In this document: piece by piece, positions 16,841-28,800 of the stretch
Position numbering within the stretch: the first letter of the stretch is position 1
Layout of the letters: the number at the start of each line of letters is the position of its first letter
The notes under the pieces: generated by a model
Seen by the model: only the letters and a program-made list of their open reading frames with translations
The model's database searches: none
What the model was told of the DNA's origin: nothing
Assembly: GCA_017427485.1 (NCBI GenBank)
Contig: JAFRSR010000423.1
Span: 1-42,976, forward strand
Origin: Kiritimatiellia bacterium
GTDB taxonomy: Bacteria; Verrucomicrobiota; Kiritimatiellia; RFP12; UBA1067
Reading direction: 5' to 3'
Length of the DNA: 42,976 nt
Position numbers and translations under genes: made by a program

Positions 16841-19800
16841 TTACTTGATGACCGCCTTGAAGAAGCGGGCGTCGGGCGCCTGGGCGCGCGCGGCGGCGAG
16901 CTCTTCGGCCGTGACGGACTCCACCACGGTGTCGTTCGAGCGGATGGTGATCGTCTTGACGGGCACCTCCACCGCGTCCGAGAAGTCGGGCGACGTGGCG
17001 CAGACGAGCGACAGCTGCACCGTCGCCTCGTCCTTGAAGACGATCACGCTCGACGCATCTGCTGTTGCCGCGTTCACGACCTCGAGGTCAAGGCCGTTCT
17101 CCAGCGAGAAGGACTTGATCTGCACGGCAGTCGTTTCCTCCGCCGAACCGGCAAACGCCGCCGCCTCTTCCGAACCGCTCAGGAGCGCGCCCATCAGCGT
17201 GAAGCCGAGGTGCGTCGTCGACGAGGACACGACCGAACCGAGGCTGTACGCCGAGAGCGACCCGAGCAGGTTCGGGTTCACCGTCGCGAAGAACGTGTTG
17301 CCCGAAATCGGCGTGCGCGTGCCCAGATTGCCGGACCTCTTCATCTCCCAGGCGTCCGGGAAGCCGTCGAACTCCGTATCCGCGTCTTCGAGGTAGACGG
17401 TCGCCACCGGCACCTCGGCAGCCCGTGCCACGGTGTAGCCACGCGGCGTGTACGGGAAGTTGGCGGCCGTGATCGCCTCGGCCTTGAGATTGCCGCGTGC
17501 GATCGAGATGAACGGCGCGCCGGCGTCGCCCACGTAGCAGCCATACCCCCACGTCTCCCAGATGTCCTTCTGGAAGTTGGCGTTCGAGTCCACGAACGCG
17601 CGCACGTAGTACGTGCCGGGAGGCACGCCGCGGATAATCGCGTTCACGGTCACGTTCGACATCGAGGCAATGTCCGACACGTTCGTGACGAAGGCCTCGC
17701 CAACGGCCATGCCCGTGAAGTCGGGCGTGGTGAACGCCTGCACGTGGATCAGGTCCGCCAGCGACGACGCCGACGTGGAGAGCGAGTCGACGAGCGGCCC
17801 GAAGTACTTCACGGCAACCTTGATTGAACCATAGCCCTTTCCGTCGTTGACGTTGCCCGTGCAGGACAGGCGGAACGGCGTCTTAACTTCAGAGTTCTTT
17901 CCGAATTCCGTGAACTTCGCGTCAAGCATCGACACGGCCCAGTAGTAGTTGTTCGCGGTATCGAACACGACATTCGACGGTGTCGCCATGCCCGCGTAGA
18001 CGGGTGCCGTCCACTCGTACATGCCGTCCTCGTTGCGGGCCGGCGCCTGCTGCACGCCGGAATCGTAGATGACCGTCGACTTGTCAGCCGCGAAGATGCG
18101 GAGGCAGAACGCCGGATACGCCTTGTCGATCGAGTTCGTGTGCGACCAGCGGAAGGTCGGTTGCCCGGCGTAGACGATCTGCGCGAGCTCAGCGTCGGGC
18201 ACCGTTGGCGTGCGCCGCAGCTCATACCGGTTGGAGAAGAGCAAGTCCAGATTATTGCCTTCCCGCTCGTACTCGCCCACAGGACCCTCGCCAATCACGA
18301 TGCGGTATGTCGCGCGTTCCACCGCCGCGCCCCCGACACGCGTCAGCGCACCCCAATCAAGGTCATACACGCCGTCGCCGAAGAGATCGGCCTCCGTGAG
18401 CGTAGGATGCACCGACAAGTCGATGTCGCGCTCAAGCACGACGGTGCTGTAACTCGTGGACCCGTTGGACGCCGAGCCGTCGATCCAATTGCGCACCACG
18501 CGGACTTTCGTGAGCGAAGAGACGTTCGCCGGCATGTTTGTACCGGGATAAATGCTCGGAATATTATCCCAGACGCCCTTGTTGAGGTTCACCAGACCAC
18601 GATCCGTCGCTTCGTTAACCTTGTCGAAACCTTGCGAACTTGCCGTGATGGCGGCCGCGAGATCGAGACGAATCATCTGCGGAGCCGTATCCGACAGCTC
18701 AATCGCGCACGACGTGCCACTCCAGCCCACGTCGACGTTCGCCACGGCGCCATAGGGCTCGCCCGGCGACCAGGCGCCGTTCTTGTCCAGGTCGATGAAC
18801 GCTGCGAAGATGTTCTTGCCTTCGCGCAGGCGTCCGCGCGACACGATGCCGTCGGTAGCCGTTCCGGAGTCGGAGAGGTAGTAGGTCTGCGGGAATCCCT
18901 GCGCCGCGAACTTGCTCTCCCAGTCAACCTTCACGTAGGAGATCGAGAGGTTGATGCTGTTGTAATACGTGTAGTAGGAATATTCCCAGTGGTCGCCGAT
19001 CCAATAGTCGTATGCATACGCCAGCACCCTGTTGTAGATCATTTCGCCCTGCATCTTGTCCAGGTCGATGGTCACGGCGCCGGTCTGGTAGTCGACCTCG
19101 CCCACCAAGGACTCGTTGACGGTGCCGCTCACCAGATTCGACGACACCATCACGATGTCGCCCCTGTTCGCGTCGCCGGGGATGACGCGGTCCACCGCGC
19201 CCTCGATCCAGACGGCGTTCTCGGAGCCGCCGAGCGTGGAGGAGAGGACCGTCTCGGCGCCCTGGAACATGTAGCCGTTCACGCTCTTCCAGGTGAGGTC
19301 CTTGAAGGAGAACGACACCGTGCCCGCCACGACGGCGCCAGGGCCGAGCGTCAGCGTCACCTCTCTGTTCGGGTTCATGCCGATGAGCTTCGTGTGGGCG
19401 TCCTTTGTCTTCGTCGCCGCGGCGTTTCCGGAGGACGATCCGGTCGAGGCGTCCGAACTGACGTCGCCGGCGGAAAGGATCTGCCACATGGCGTCTGGCT
19501 GCCCGGCCGTGTCGTCAGCACGCCACGCCTGCACGTACGTTGTCGCGCCTGCCACCGCCCTTTCACCGTTGTACCGGGCCGTCACCTTCACGGTCGGCAC
19601 GGGATAGTCCGGCACGGACAGCTTGTCAACGCCCAGATAGGCGATGTTTTGGGGCGACGTTCCCGCACGGCACTCGGCGAAATTGCTCCAGCCGTCGTCA
19701 TCCGCGTCAAGATGCGCGTCATACTTGCCCGTCGAGAGGCCGGGCTTGCCGTCTCTCTCCGGGAAGTTAACCTCCCAGGCGTCCTCCATGAAGTCATGGT

Positions 19801-22800
19801 CGGTGAACATGCCGCCGAGGTAGGACAGGTTGACCGGCCAGAAGTAATCGGGCACGATCTGACCTTCGCTCTGGAAGGTGTTCGCCAGAATCGGCGACAC
19901 GCGCGGGTACTGGCTAGACGCCGACGCGAACCCTTCGCCAATCAGCCATTCGACGTAGTCGGAGAGCTGGTCGCCGTCCGCGTCCGCCCAGGCAGCCGTC
20001 GAAGAGAGGCCGAACAGCGACTCCCACCAGTCGGGAATGTCGTTGAAGTTCCGGTCGGCCTTCGATCTGTATTCCGACGGGAGATCCGAAAGGGACATGC
20101 CCGGCAAAAGCCCTTTCGCGAGATCGCGGAGGTAGGCCTCACGCGCTTCCATCTGCTGGCCTTCATACGTGATGACCGTGGTCGGCGTGATGTCTTCGGG
20201 ATTGCCGCCTACGCCGGCGTAGAGCGCCTCCCACCAGTCCGGCAGGTCGTCGGCGTCCAGATCGTCGGCCGTCTCGGTCCAGGCGTCCATCGGGCCCTGG
20301 CCGTCCCAGAAGTCCGTGCAGCGCTTCGCGTAGGCGCCGCCGAGCGGCAGGAGGTCGGCACCGCCCACGAAGCCCGTGCGCCGGTCAAACTCGAAGCGGC
20401 TCCGTACATTGTCGACTATGGAACTGAAGCCGTCGCCGACGGCCGTCCGCAGCTGGTTGAGCTGCCACGAACGGAAATAGCTTTCGCCCATGTAGTTCCA
20501 GTACGGATACGGACACGCCGTATTCGGGAACAAGAAGGACGAGACGCCGACCTCCACGGGGAACGTGACGCCGCCGAGCAGCTCGCTCCAGTACCGGCTG
20601 TCAGGCGTCGACCCGTCCATTGCCGGCAGCAATCCGCACATGTTGCGCACCCACGGCACCAGCGCACGGTTCGCGTAGACCGTGCTCGCAACCGGAACGG
20701 CGCTCCACCATCCGCAACGCAGATCCACCGCATGGCCGTTCCATCTCACGTTGTCCAGCATCTTCGAGGAGAATCCGCTCGGTTCGCTGGCCACGTAGTC
20801 GGCCGTCACCTCGCTCGGCAGGTGCTGGAAGTTGTAGTGCACCAGCAACTCGGCCGGCAAGTTGGGCAAGCCGTCGTTGTCGTTGTGCGTGCCGCCCGCA
20901 TTCCAGACCGAGAACGTTTCATCCCGCAGCGCCGCGACGTCGGCGAGCGAATAGCGCTTCTTGTAGTCCGCAATGATCTGCGCATCCGTGCGGGCGCCGT
21001 CCCACACGCGCACCTCGTCGATCCAGCCCTTGTAGAACGAACCGTAGTTGGCCCAGCTGGACTTGTCGTTCAGCAGGGTCGCCTCGACGGCGGCTGCGTC
21101 CGCGCCCACGAGGAACACGCTCGGATACTTCCTGTAGCCGCCGTTGCCGAAGTTCGCGCCCGTCGGCGTGACGGACTGCTGGGCCAATGCCAGGCCGTTT
21201 GCCGGAATCAGCCTCGACTGCAGGCGCTTGACCTCGCGGCCGTTCACGTAAAGGACGAGGGCGGCGCCATTGTACGAGAGCGCGACGTGCGTCCACGTGT
21301 TCGGCTCAATCAGCACGCCCAGAACCGTCGTGGTGCCGAAGTCGCTGCCGCTCTGCACGGCGTCGTCCGAATCGTACTCGCCGTAGACGTAGCCTTGCGC
21401 CGTGATGCCGAGGCGGAAGTTCGCGCGCACCTGGTGTGTCGCGTTCGACAGCGTGCTCGACGGGTAGTCGCACACGCGCGTGACAATCGTCTGGTCGCGG
21501 GAGACGTCCTCGGGACGGATCCACGCCTCGACCGTGAACTGGCGCAGCATCGCATAGTTCTCGCCAATCGGGCGGCTGAAATCGCCCGTGTAGGAGGACA
21601 GCGCCGAATTCTCGCCGGTGAAGTACGCCGCCTGACGGAGGTCGGGATCGGCCGCGCTGCGCGGATCGGAAGCGGGAAGCACCGTGCGCGTCAACTCGTG
21701 GCCGTCTGGCAACCAGTCGTGGTCGGTGTCATATCCCTCGTTTTGCTCGAAGGAGAACATGAAGTCCCTGACATCGCCCTGGTCTGCGCCGTCCACGTAG
21801 CGGAACCACAGGTACTTCGTGAGGTCTGGCTCGACCATCGCCTCCGTCATGTACGGATCGCGCCCATAGTACTGCGACGTGTAGCTCGTCTTACTTGAGG
21901 CATCCGTCATCCAGAGCGGCGTCGGATCCGTGTGGTAGTTCTGCGGAGATGGCGTGTTGACAAGGAGCGCCTCGTCCATGTTGCGCAGGCCGTCGCCGTC
22001 CGGGTCGGCCTCCGTCATGCCCATGAACCACGGATACATCATTGCGTCGTAGACGGGCTCCATCATCGGGATCATCGGCCAGCCCACCCAGGCGTTGTAC
22101 CGCCAGCCGAAAGGAGCTGCTCCGTACTGCACCGCGTAGGCGTCGCTGATGACATCCGCCTCGCCCAGCAACGGATTGAGACCGTGGAACAGCTCGTAGT
22201 AGTCGTCCATGCCGTCGTCGTCGGAGTCCCACAGACGCGGATCGGTGCACGCATACGTTTTGGCGGGCATGCGGTCCTCTCCATCCGCCGACGCATTCGG
22301 CGAGAGGCCGGCGGGACGCAGCATCACGCGGTAGCCGGGCTCGTCGTAGTTCGCGCACGCGTTGATGCCGGACTGGTTCTGCGCAGTCGGATCCCATGCC
22401 TTCGGCGGGCGGGCGAAATAGCCCAGCTCGCGGTAGCGGAAGCCCTCGCCGCCGTATGCGGAGATTCCGTTGAAGCCCTTCGCGCGCGCCGTGGCGTAGA
22501 ACGCCGCGCCATCCCAGACCTGCATGGGCAGGAAGCCCACGTACGTGCGCGAGCCGGCCAGGCCGTTGGGCAGGTAGCTGCCCATGAGCGGCGTCTCCGT
22601 GTCGTCGTAGCGGAGGTGGCGGAGCGTCTGCACGAGGTACTCCTGGAAGTTCTGGAGTCCGTCGTTGTCGAAGTCGAAGTTGCGCTTCGTCCCCGTGTGG
22701 GGGTCGACCTGCGCGTAGGACGTCACGGCGTCGCCGATGACGGCGCCGTTGGACTTGCTCGGACCGAACGTGCCGTCCATGCCGGCCGTGATGTAGCATT

Positions 22801-25800
22801 TCACCACGCTCACGCTGCCCGACGCGGTGTTGATGGCGTCGTTGCGGTTGATCGTCGCCAACACGCCGGCAGACAGGGAGATGGACGTGCCGTACTTGGA
22901 GTTGTCGGGATCCGCTTCGGCATCCGCAGGGCTCCAGGGCGCACCGGCCCTGAACACCACGCCCGCGAAGTCGTGCTCCCACGGATCGGGCAGCAAGTCG
23001 CCGTCCGTGTCGACCGAGCAGGGGTTCAGGCCGCCGCCGCGGACGCAGCACAAGGTATGCTCGTCGTTATCGGCGGGCGTGCCGTAGATGAACGTGTAGG
23101 TATGCGGGACCGGTTCCTGGTCGGACGAACGGCCGAGCATGAACGTCGCCGACCAGGTCGAGCCTTCGTCGCTGTCGGAGAGGCCGTCGCCGTCCGTGTC
23201 GATGTCCCATGGGTCGGTCGGGAAGAATTTGTTGAACCAGCCCTTTTGGTGACCGGGATGGTTGTCGTAGATCGTGACTTTGCCTTCGGCGTTCGTCGCG
23301 AACTCGTATGCGTTGCAGGAGTCGGTGCCGGCGTATTCGGCCAGGAGAGAGAGTCCGTCGCCGTCGTTATCCCCAGACACGTCCAGGTTATTGTTCGGGT
23401 TGTAGCCGACATAGAGCTCCCAGCCGTCGGGCACGCCGTCCTCGTCGGTGTCGGCGCCGTGGTTCGTGCTCGTGTAGGTGGGCGCCTGCGTGTCCGTCTG
23501 CGACGTCTCGGATTCGTCCGTGTCCGAATCCGGCCCCAGAACGGTGTAGCTCGCCTCTTCGAACGGAACGTTCGGATTCGTCGTCCCTGCGGCCAACACG
23601 CTGGCGATCGTCATTTTCTTGGGATAGGAATTGATCTTCTCGAGGTCGTCCGACAGCGACCGGAGCGCCTCGCCCGTCTGGGCTTCCTTGGCCATGTAGC
23701 GGTACTTCAGCACGAGGTACTCGTCGAGGCAGGTGTAGGCAACCGTGTTGATGGCCTTCCCCGTGTCGTTCAGGCCCTCGGCGTGACTCGAACGCGCCGG
23801 GTCCCAGCGCTTGGCGACGTAGCCGTACTTGTCGACGTTCCAGCCCGTGCGCGGATCGAAGTCGAACTGCGCGTAGACCTGGTCGTGGACGAGGCGGAGA
23901 GCCTTGTTCGTCTCGAATGAAACGAACGTCAGGCCCGAAATGTCCACGTCAATCGCGTCAAGCGGCCTGGACTTCGCCACGCGGATATCGCCCCACGTCA
24001 TGCCGCTGCCGGTAGTACGCTTCCGGCCCGGATGATCAAAGTAGCTGATGGACTCATCCCTCTCGAAATGGCCGCGGCTGATGGGCATATAGTCGGAATC
24101 CTTCCCGCCGTAGCGGAACACGGCAATCGCCGTGATGTTGGTGATCCCTCCTTCTTCCGCATCTTCATCCTCGTCATCATCATCATCCGCAGTCGGATCC
24201 TCATCATCCTCATCGCCCTGAGCCGCAGCCTGAAGCGCGTCAAGGACGTTGTTCCCGTTGTCGGGCAGGGCGAAGAACACGGATTTGCCTTCGGCATCGG
24301 CAAACTTGGCGACCGCGTAGGTCTTCTCGGTCGTGAAGGAGGCCATGGCGTCGCCGTCCACATTCCACTCCGTATCGGAGGGGGCCTTGAGCGGGTTCAT
24401 GCCGCGCATGATCTCCCACAGGTCGCTCATGCCGTCGTGGTCCGTGTCCCAATGAATGGGATTCGTTCCCAGCGCAAGCTCTTCCAGGTCGGTCAGGCCG
24501 TCGTTGTCGGTATCGCGCGCCGAAAGGTTGCCCGTCGCCTTCACGGTGGGGTTGAACGCCGCGGCGACCTCGTCCGGCGTAATCGGCACGCCCTGCGCGA
24601 TGTCCTCAAGCTGGAACCTCTCGCCATTGAGCTGCTTCCATTCGCCCTTCTCGTTGATCCAGCCGACCTGCGACATGTACCAGAAGTAGTATTCGTAGCC
24701 GTCCGGGAATCCGTCGCCGTCCGTATCGGCGACCGTCGGGTCGGTACGGTTCTCCGGAATCCAGCAGTTGTCCTTGTTCAGGCCCGCGGTCCAGTTCGCG
24801 ACGGCCTCCGTGTAGGCTTCCTCGTCCTCATCCGGATCGGGCATCGGCCACGTGAACTCGTGGATGCCGCGCTGCTTGTTGATTTGGACGATTGCGTTCG
24901 ACTCGGCCGGCGAGAAGGCCGGTTCCGACACCCATGCGCCGCGGACGCGGTAGTTCAAGCCGTCGTTCCCCGTGCGGTAGTTGAGGTTCGGGTCGAAGCC
25001 GCGGATTTCCAGATCCGCCGTGAAGGGCTCGCCCACCGTCTTCCAGCCATCCGAAGTGATGAGGATGTTTCCGCTCGTCACGGAATCCGCCGGCAGGTAG
25101 TCGTTGTCGGCGTTGAAGTCCACGAGCGTCGGCTTGATGTCCGTCGCCGAACCGTCCGCGTTGCCGCCTTCGGAGGCGCCGTTCGCGAACTCGTAGAGCT
25201 TGCCGCCGCTATACGTGTAGCCGACGGCAAAGATGTCGGGGATGCCGTCCTGGTTGATGTCGCCGACGTTGTCGCTCGTCAGGTACTCCTTCGAGAAGAT
25301 GGCCTCGAGCACCGTCTTGTCATAGCTCTCCTCCTCCTTGTCGTACTTCGGCAGCTTCACGAGCTGCTGCCCGTTGGCCGTGGTCTTCCCCTTGACCTCG
25401 ACCGCCGGCAGGAAGTTCAGCAGCTCGCCCGTGTAGGTGCTGCTGCCTTCCTCCGCCTTGTTGAGGATCCAGCAGTAGAAGTAGCTGTCAAGGCCGTTGC
25501 TTTCCGTGGAGGTGTAGTACGTGGAGTACGATCCGGAGATGTAGTGGTTGCCGTCCGCGTCGATGGGGACGTCCGTGGCCGGGAGCAGGGAGCCGTTGTC
25601 GACGTCGCCGACCTTGTAGCCGCGCGCGTAGGCGTTGGCGGCGTCCGCCGTGGGATCATATGTGTAATTGTGGATGAAGTTGCTGAACTCCACGACGGCG
25701 CCGTCGGCCCAGACGCGGCCGTCGCCCAGACCCGCCGCGCCCGTGTAGTAGGCGGAGAACGACGAGACGTTGCCGCCCCGTCCGCCGGCCTGGTCCGGCT

Positions 25801-28800
25801 GGCGCGGATAGATGACCAGTTCCTTCGACGGCGCCACGTAGTAGCGCCATTCCCTCTGGTCGTACATGCGGTCCTTGTCCTGCACAAGCAGCGTCACCGT
25901 CTTCGAGCCGGAGTGCTTGAACGAGAACGACGGGGATTCGCCGTTGTAGACGAGGTATTGGCCCTCGCCGGCGGCCGTGATCGTGTAGGTGGCGGTTTCG
26001 CCTTCGCTCGTCGTCCACTTCACGGTCAGGCCGGCCGTCATGTCGGCAGGCACGTCCTGCACCTCGAAACTGACCTTGAAGGGCTCGTTCTTCGCGATCG
26101 CCTGCTCGTTCGTCCCGGGCCGGGTGAGAATCATCGGCTCGATGTTCTGGACCGAGATCGGCAGCGTCGCGCTCCTGTAGAGGTCCTTCCACGGCACGTT
26201 GTCCGCGTTCACCGTCGTGTTCGTCACGGTCGCGGTGATGATGAAGCCGGAGGTGCCGCCGCGCGGCGTGCCGTCAAGCCACGTGAAATAGACATAGTCG
26301 TTGGTGGCATTGCCGCTGGACCCGCCGAAGTTGACGTCGTACTTGTTCAGGACGGGCAGCGGGTAGTTGCCGTCGTCCGCACCCGAGCGGGTCACGTCGA
26401 GATGCACGGTGATCTCCTCCGACGGCGCCAGCGTGAGGTTCACGTTGATGCGGCCGAGGTCTTTGCCGATGGCGCTTTCATAGAACTGGTCGAGGCCGTT
26501 GTACGGCGAGAGGGTGACGGCCGGCTTCGCGTCCACGATCACCGTGAACGTGAACTCGGGGCCCCAGACGTCGCGGTTGTGGTCCATGTCCTTGTCGCAC
26601 ATGCGCACCGTGACCGTGCAATTGCCGGACTGCGTGAAGGCGTAGGAGAGGGCCGTGGACGGCGGACCGTAGACGTACCTCACGTCGGGCGTCCCGTTGC
26701 CGTAGTCGAACGTCCATTCCGTGGCGAACGCCTTCTGGTCGTCCTGGTAGTTGTTGGCCTCGTCCGCATAAAGGTCGATGTCCGACGGCTCGGACGTCTG
26801 GGCCGTAAAGGTCTTGGACACGCCGAGCGAGGCATGGGCACCCATCGTGCCGCCGTTCACCTTCAGGCGCGTGCCGCTCATCGACACCTGCGTGACTTCC
26901 GGCACCACGTTCGTGACGCCGAAGGTGAGCTCTTTCGAATTCCAGGTGGACACGAGAACGCCGTCGTCCCAGTTCCGTTCCGTACGCACGACAATTCTGT
27001 AGCGCATCGCCAGACCGCCGCGGCTACCGTCAAGCAAGAGCATGCTGATCGGGTCCGTCTCTTCTGCGCCCGAAAACACGAGCATACCCGTCTTCCAGTC
27101 GTCGCCGAAATCCACGCTTTCCACGAGATTCGAAGAATTCGCGTCAAGCGGCACGAGGAAGACATAGCCCAACGTCGCGCCGTTCGGCATCTCAAATCCA
27201 TTGGGGCCGTCGAATTTAAGCGTCGCGATCACCTGCTCGTCAAAGGCGTTTTCCGGGAATTTCCGATCCACAAGGACAGGATCAATCACCTTTTGCGCAG
27301 ACACCGTCACGGCCACCGTATGTTTCGTGGATGCCTTGCCGTCCTCGTTGACGACATAGTACATTGACGGGAATGGATTCTCGCCGCTCTTCGTCGGGTA
27401 GGTGACGGAGAAGGACAGGTCGCCGGCGGCCGTGGGCGTGAGGCCCTCGATCTTCGTGTAGTAGTTCGGCGAGTCGTTGCCGGAGGTGCTCCAGTACACC
27501 GTGTAATGGCAGGGGTCGCGCATCTCGCCATAGGCGTCCGCCACGTTGATCGTGATTTCCTGAGGCGTGTTCGCCTCGGCCGTAATCGGGGCGAGGTCGG
27601 CCGTGATCTCCGGCGTGCTGCGGTTCACCACCACGGTGGCCGGGAGAATCTTGCCCGTGAAGAAGTCGCGCGCAGCGGTATCCATGGCGTTCGTATCCAC
27701 TTCCACGAGGATGCCGTTGTTCTCCGTGTCGACCGTGCCGCGGTTCGCGTACATCCAGAGGGACAGACTGGCGGAAGTCTGGCCGTTCGGAATGGTCAGC
27801 ACGGTATCCCATGCGGTGTTGTCGTCCACGCTCGACTGGGACATGCCCACGTAGTCACGCGCGTTGAGCTCGGGTTTCTCCTTCACCGACACCTTGAGAG
27901 GAATGGTGAATTCGCCGGCGGGATACGCCTCGGAGAGCGTCACGTTCACGCGCACGAGCGCCGTCGCATAATCCGCGTTGGCCGTGACTTTTTCCGTCGT
28001 CTTGCCGTTCACCGTCACGTTGATGCCGGGCGGCAGGGGCTCGCCGACCTGGACGGTGCGCGTGATGAAGTTGGTGATGATGCCCGTCCCGCCGGCGTTA
28101 TAGATGTTCGTGGGCGTGGCGGAGAGAAACACCTTCGTCGTCTCCCCGACCGAGCCCGTCGCCTTGATGGAGAACTGCGGACTCACGTTGTCCTGATAGA
28201 TATGGATCCTGCCCACCCTGCGCGTCACGCCGTCGATGAACACGTAGTCCACGGGCTCCTCTTCGACCTGGCCGCCCTTCACGATCTCTGCGATGCTCGA
28301 GTCTTCCGTCCACAAGTAGAGGTACATGGGCGTGGCGGAGCCGCCTTCGATCGCGAGCGCGGGCGCGCCGGGATCCGCCGTGGTCGAGCCCTGCGCGATC
28401 GAGCGCCAGATGCCCTCGCTCTCCTTGAAGTACGTCGGTTCGAAGTCAATGGCCTGCACGAAGACGCCCTCTTGGATCAGATCCATCAACTCGAAGGTCT
28501 CGTAGTTCTTGGCCGTCAGCCAGCTCGCCATCCCAGCGTTGGTGCTCTCCCAATGGAAATCAGGGTCGTCTTCGGGCATGTTCGACGGACCGAACGCGAA
28601 ATCGGCCGTCACCAGTCCATTCTCGTTCGTGGCCTGGATCGCCCAGGGGACGGTCTGCCCGTTGCACTTCAGGTAATACGGCTCCGCCCCGGTCGAGGGG
28701 CCGGTGCCGGACGCGTTCGCGAGCTGGACGGGCAAGGCGATGTCGCCCGCCTGAACCGTGTAGGCGAAGACGAGATCCGTGTAGTGCCTCTGGCCGCCCA

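Noticed and set aside
18140..21898. Very long open frame on the plus strand (about 1,250 codons) opposite the giant gene
   Set aside because: High GC content leaves long stop-free frames opposite real genes. Its translation is Arg/Val/His-rich with no domain, and it is fully antisense to a well-supported gene.
24032..27367. Another plus-strand frame of over 1,100 codons
   Set aside because: Same reason: codon content mirrors the opposite strand of the giant protein, no start context and no recognisable motif.
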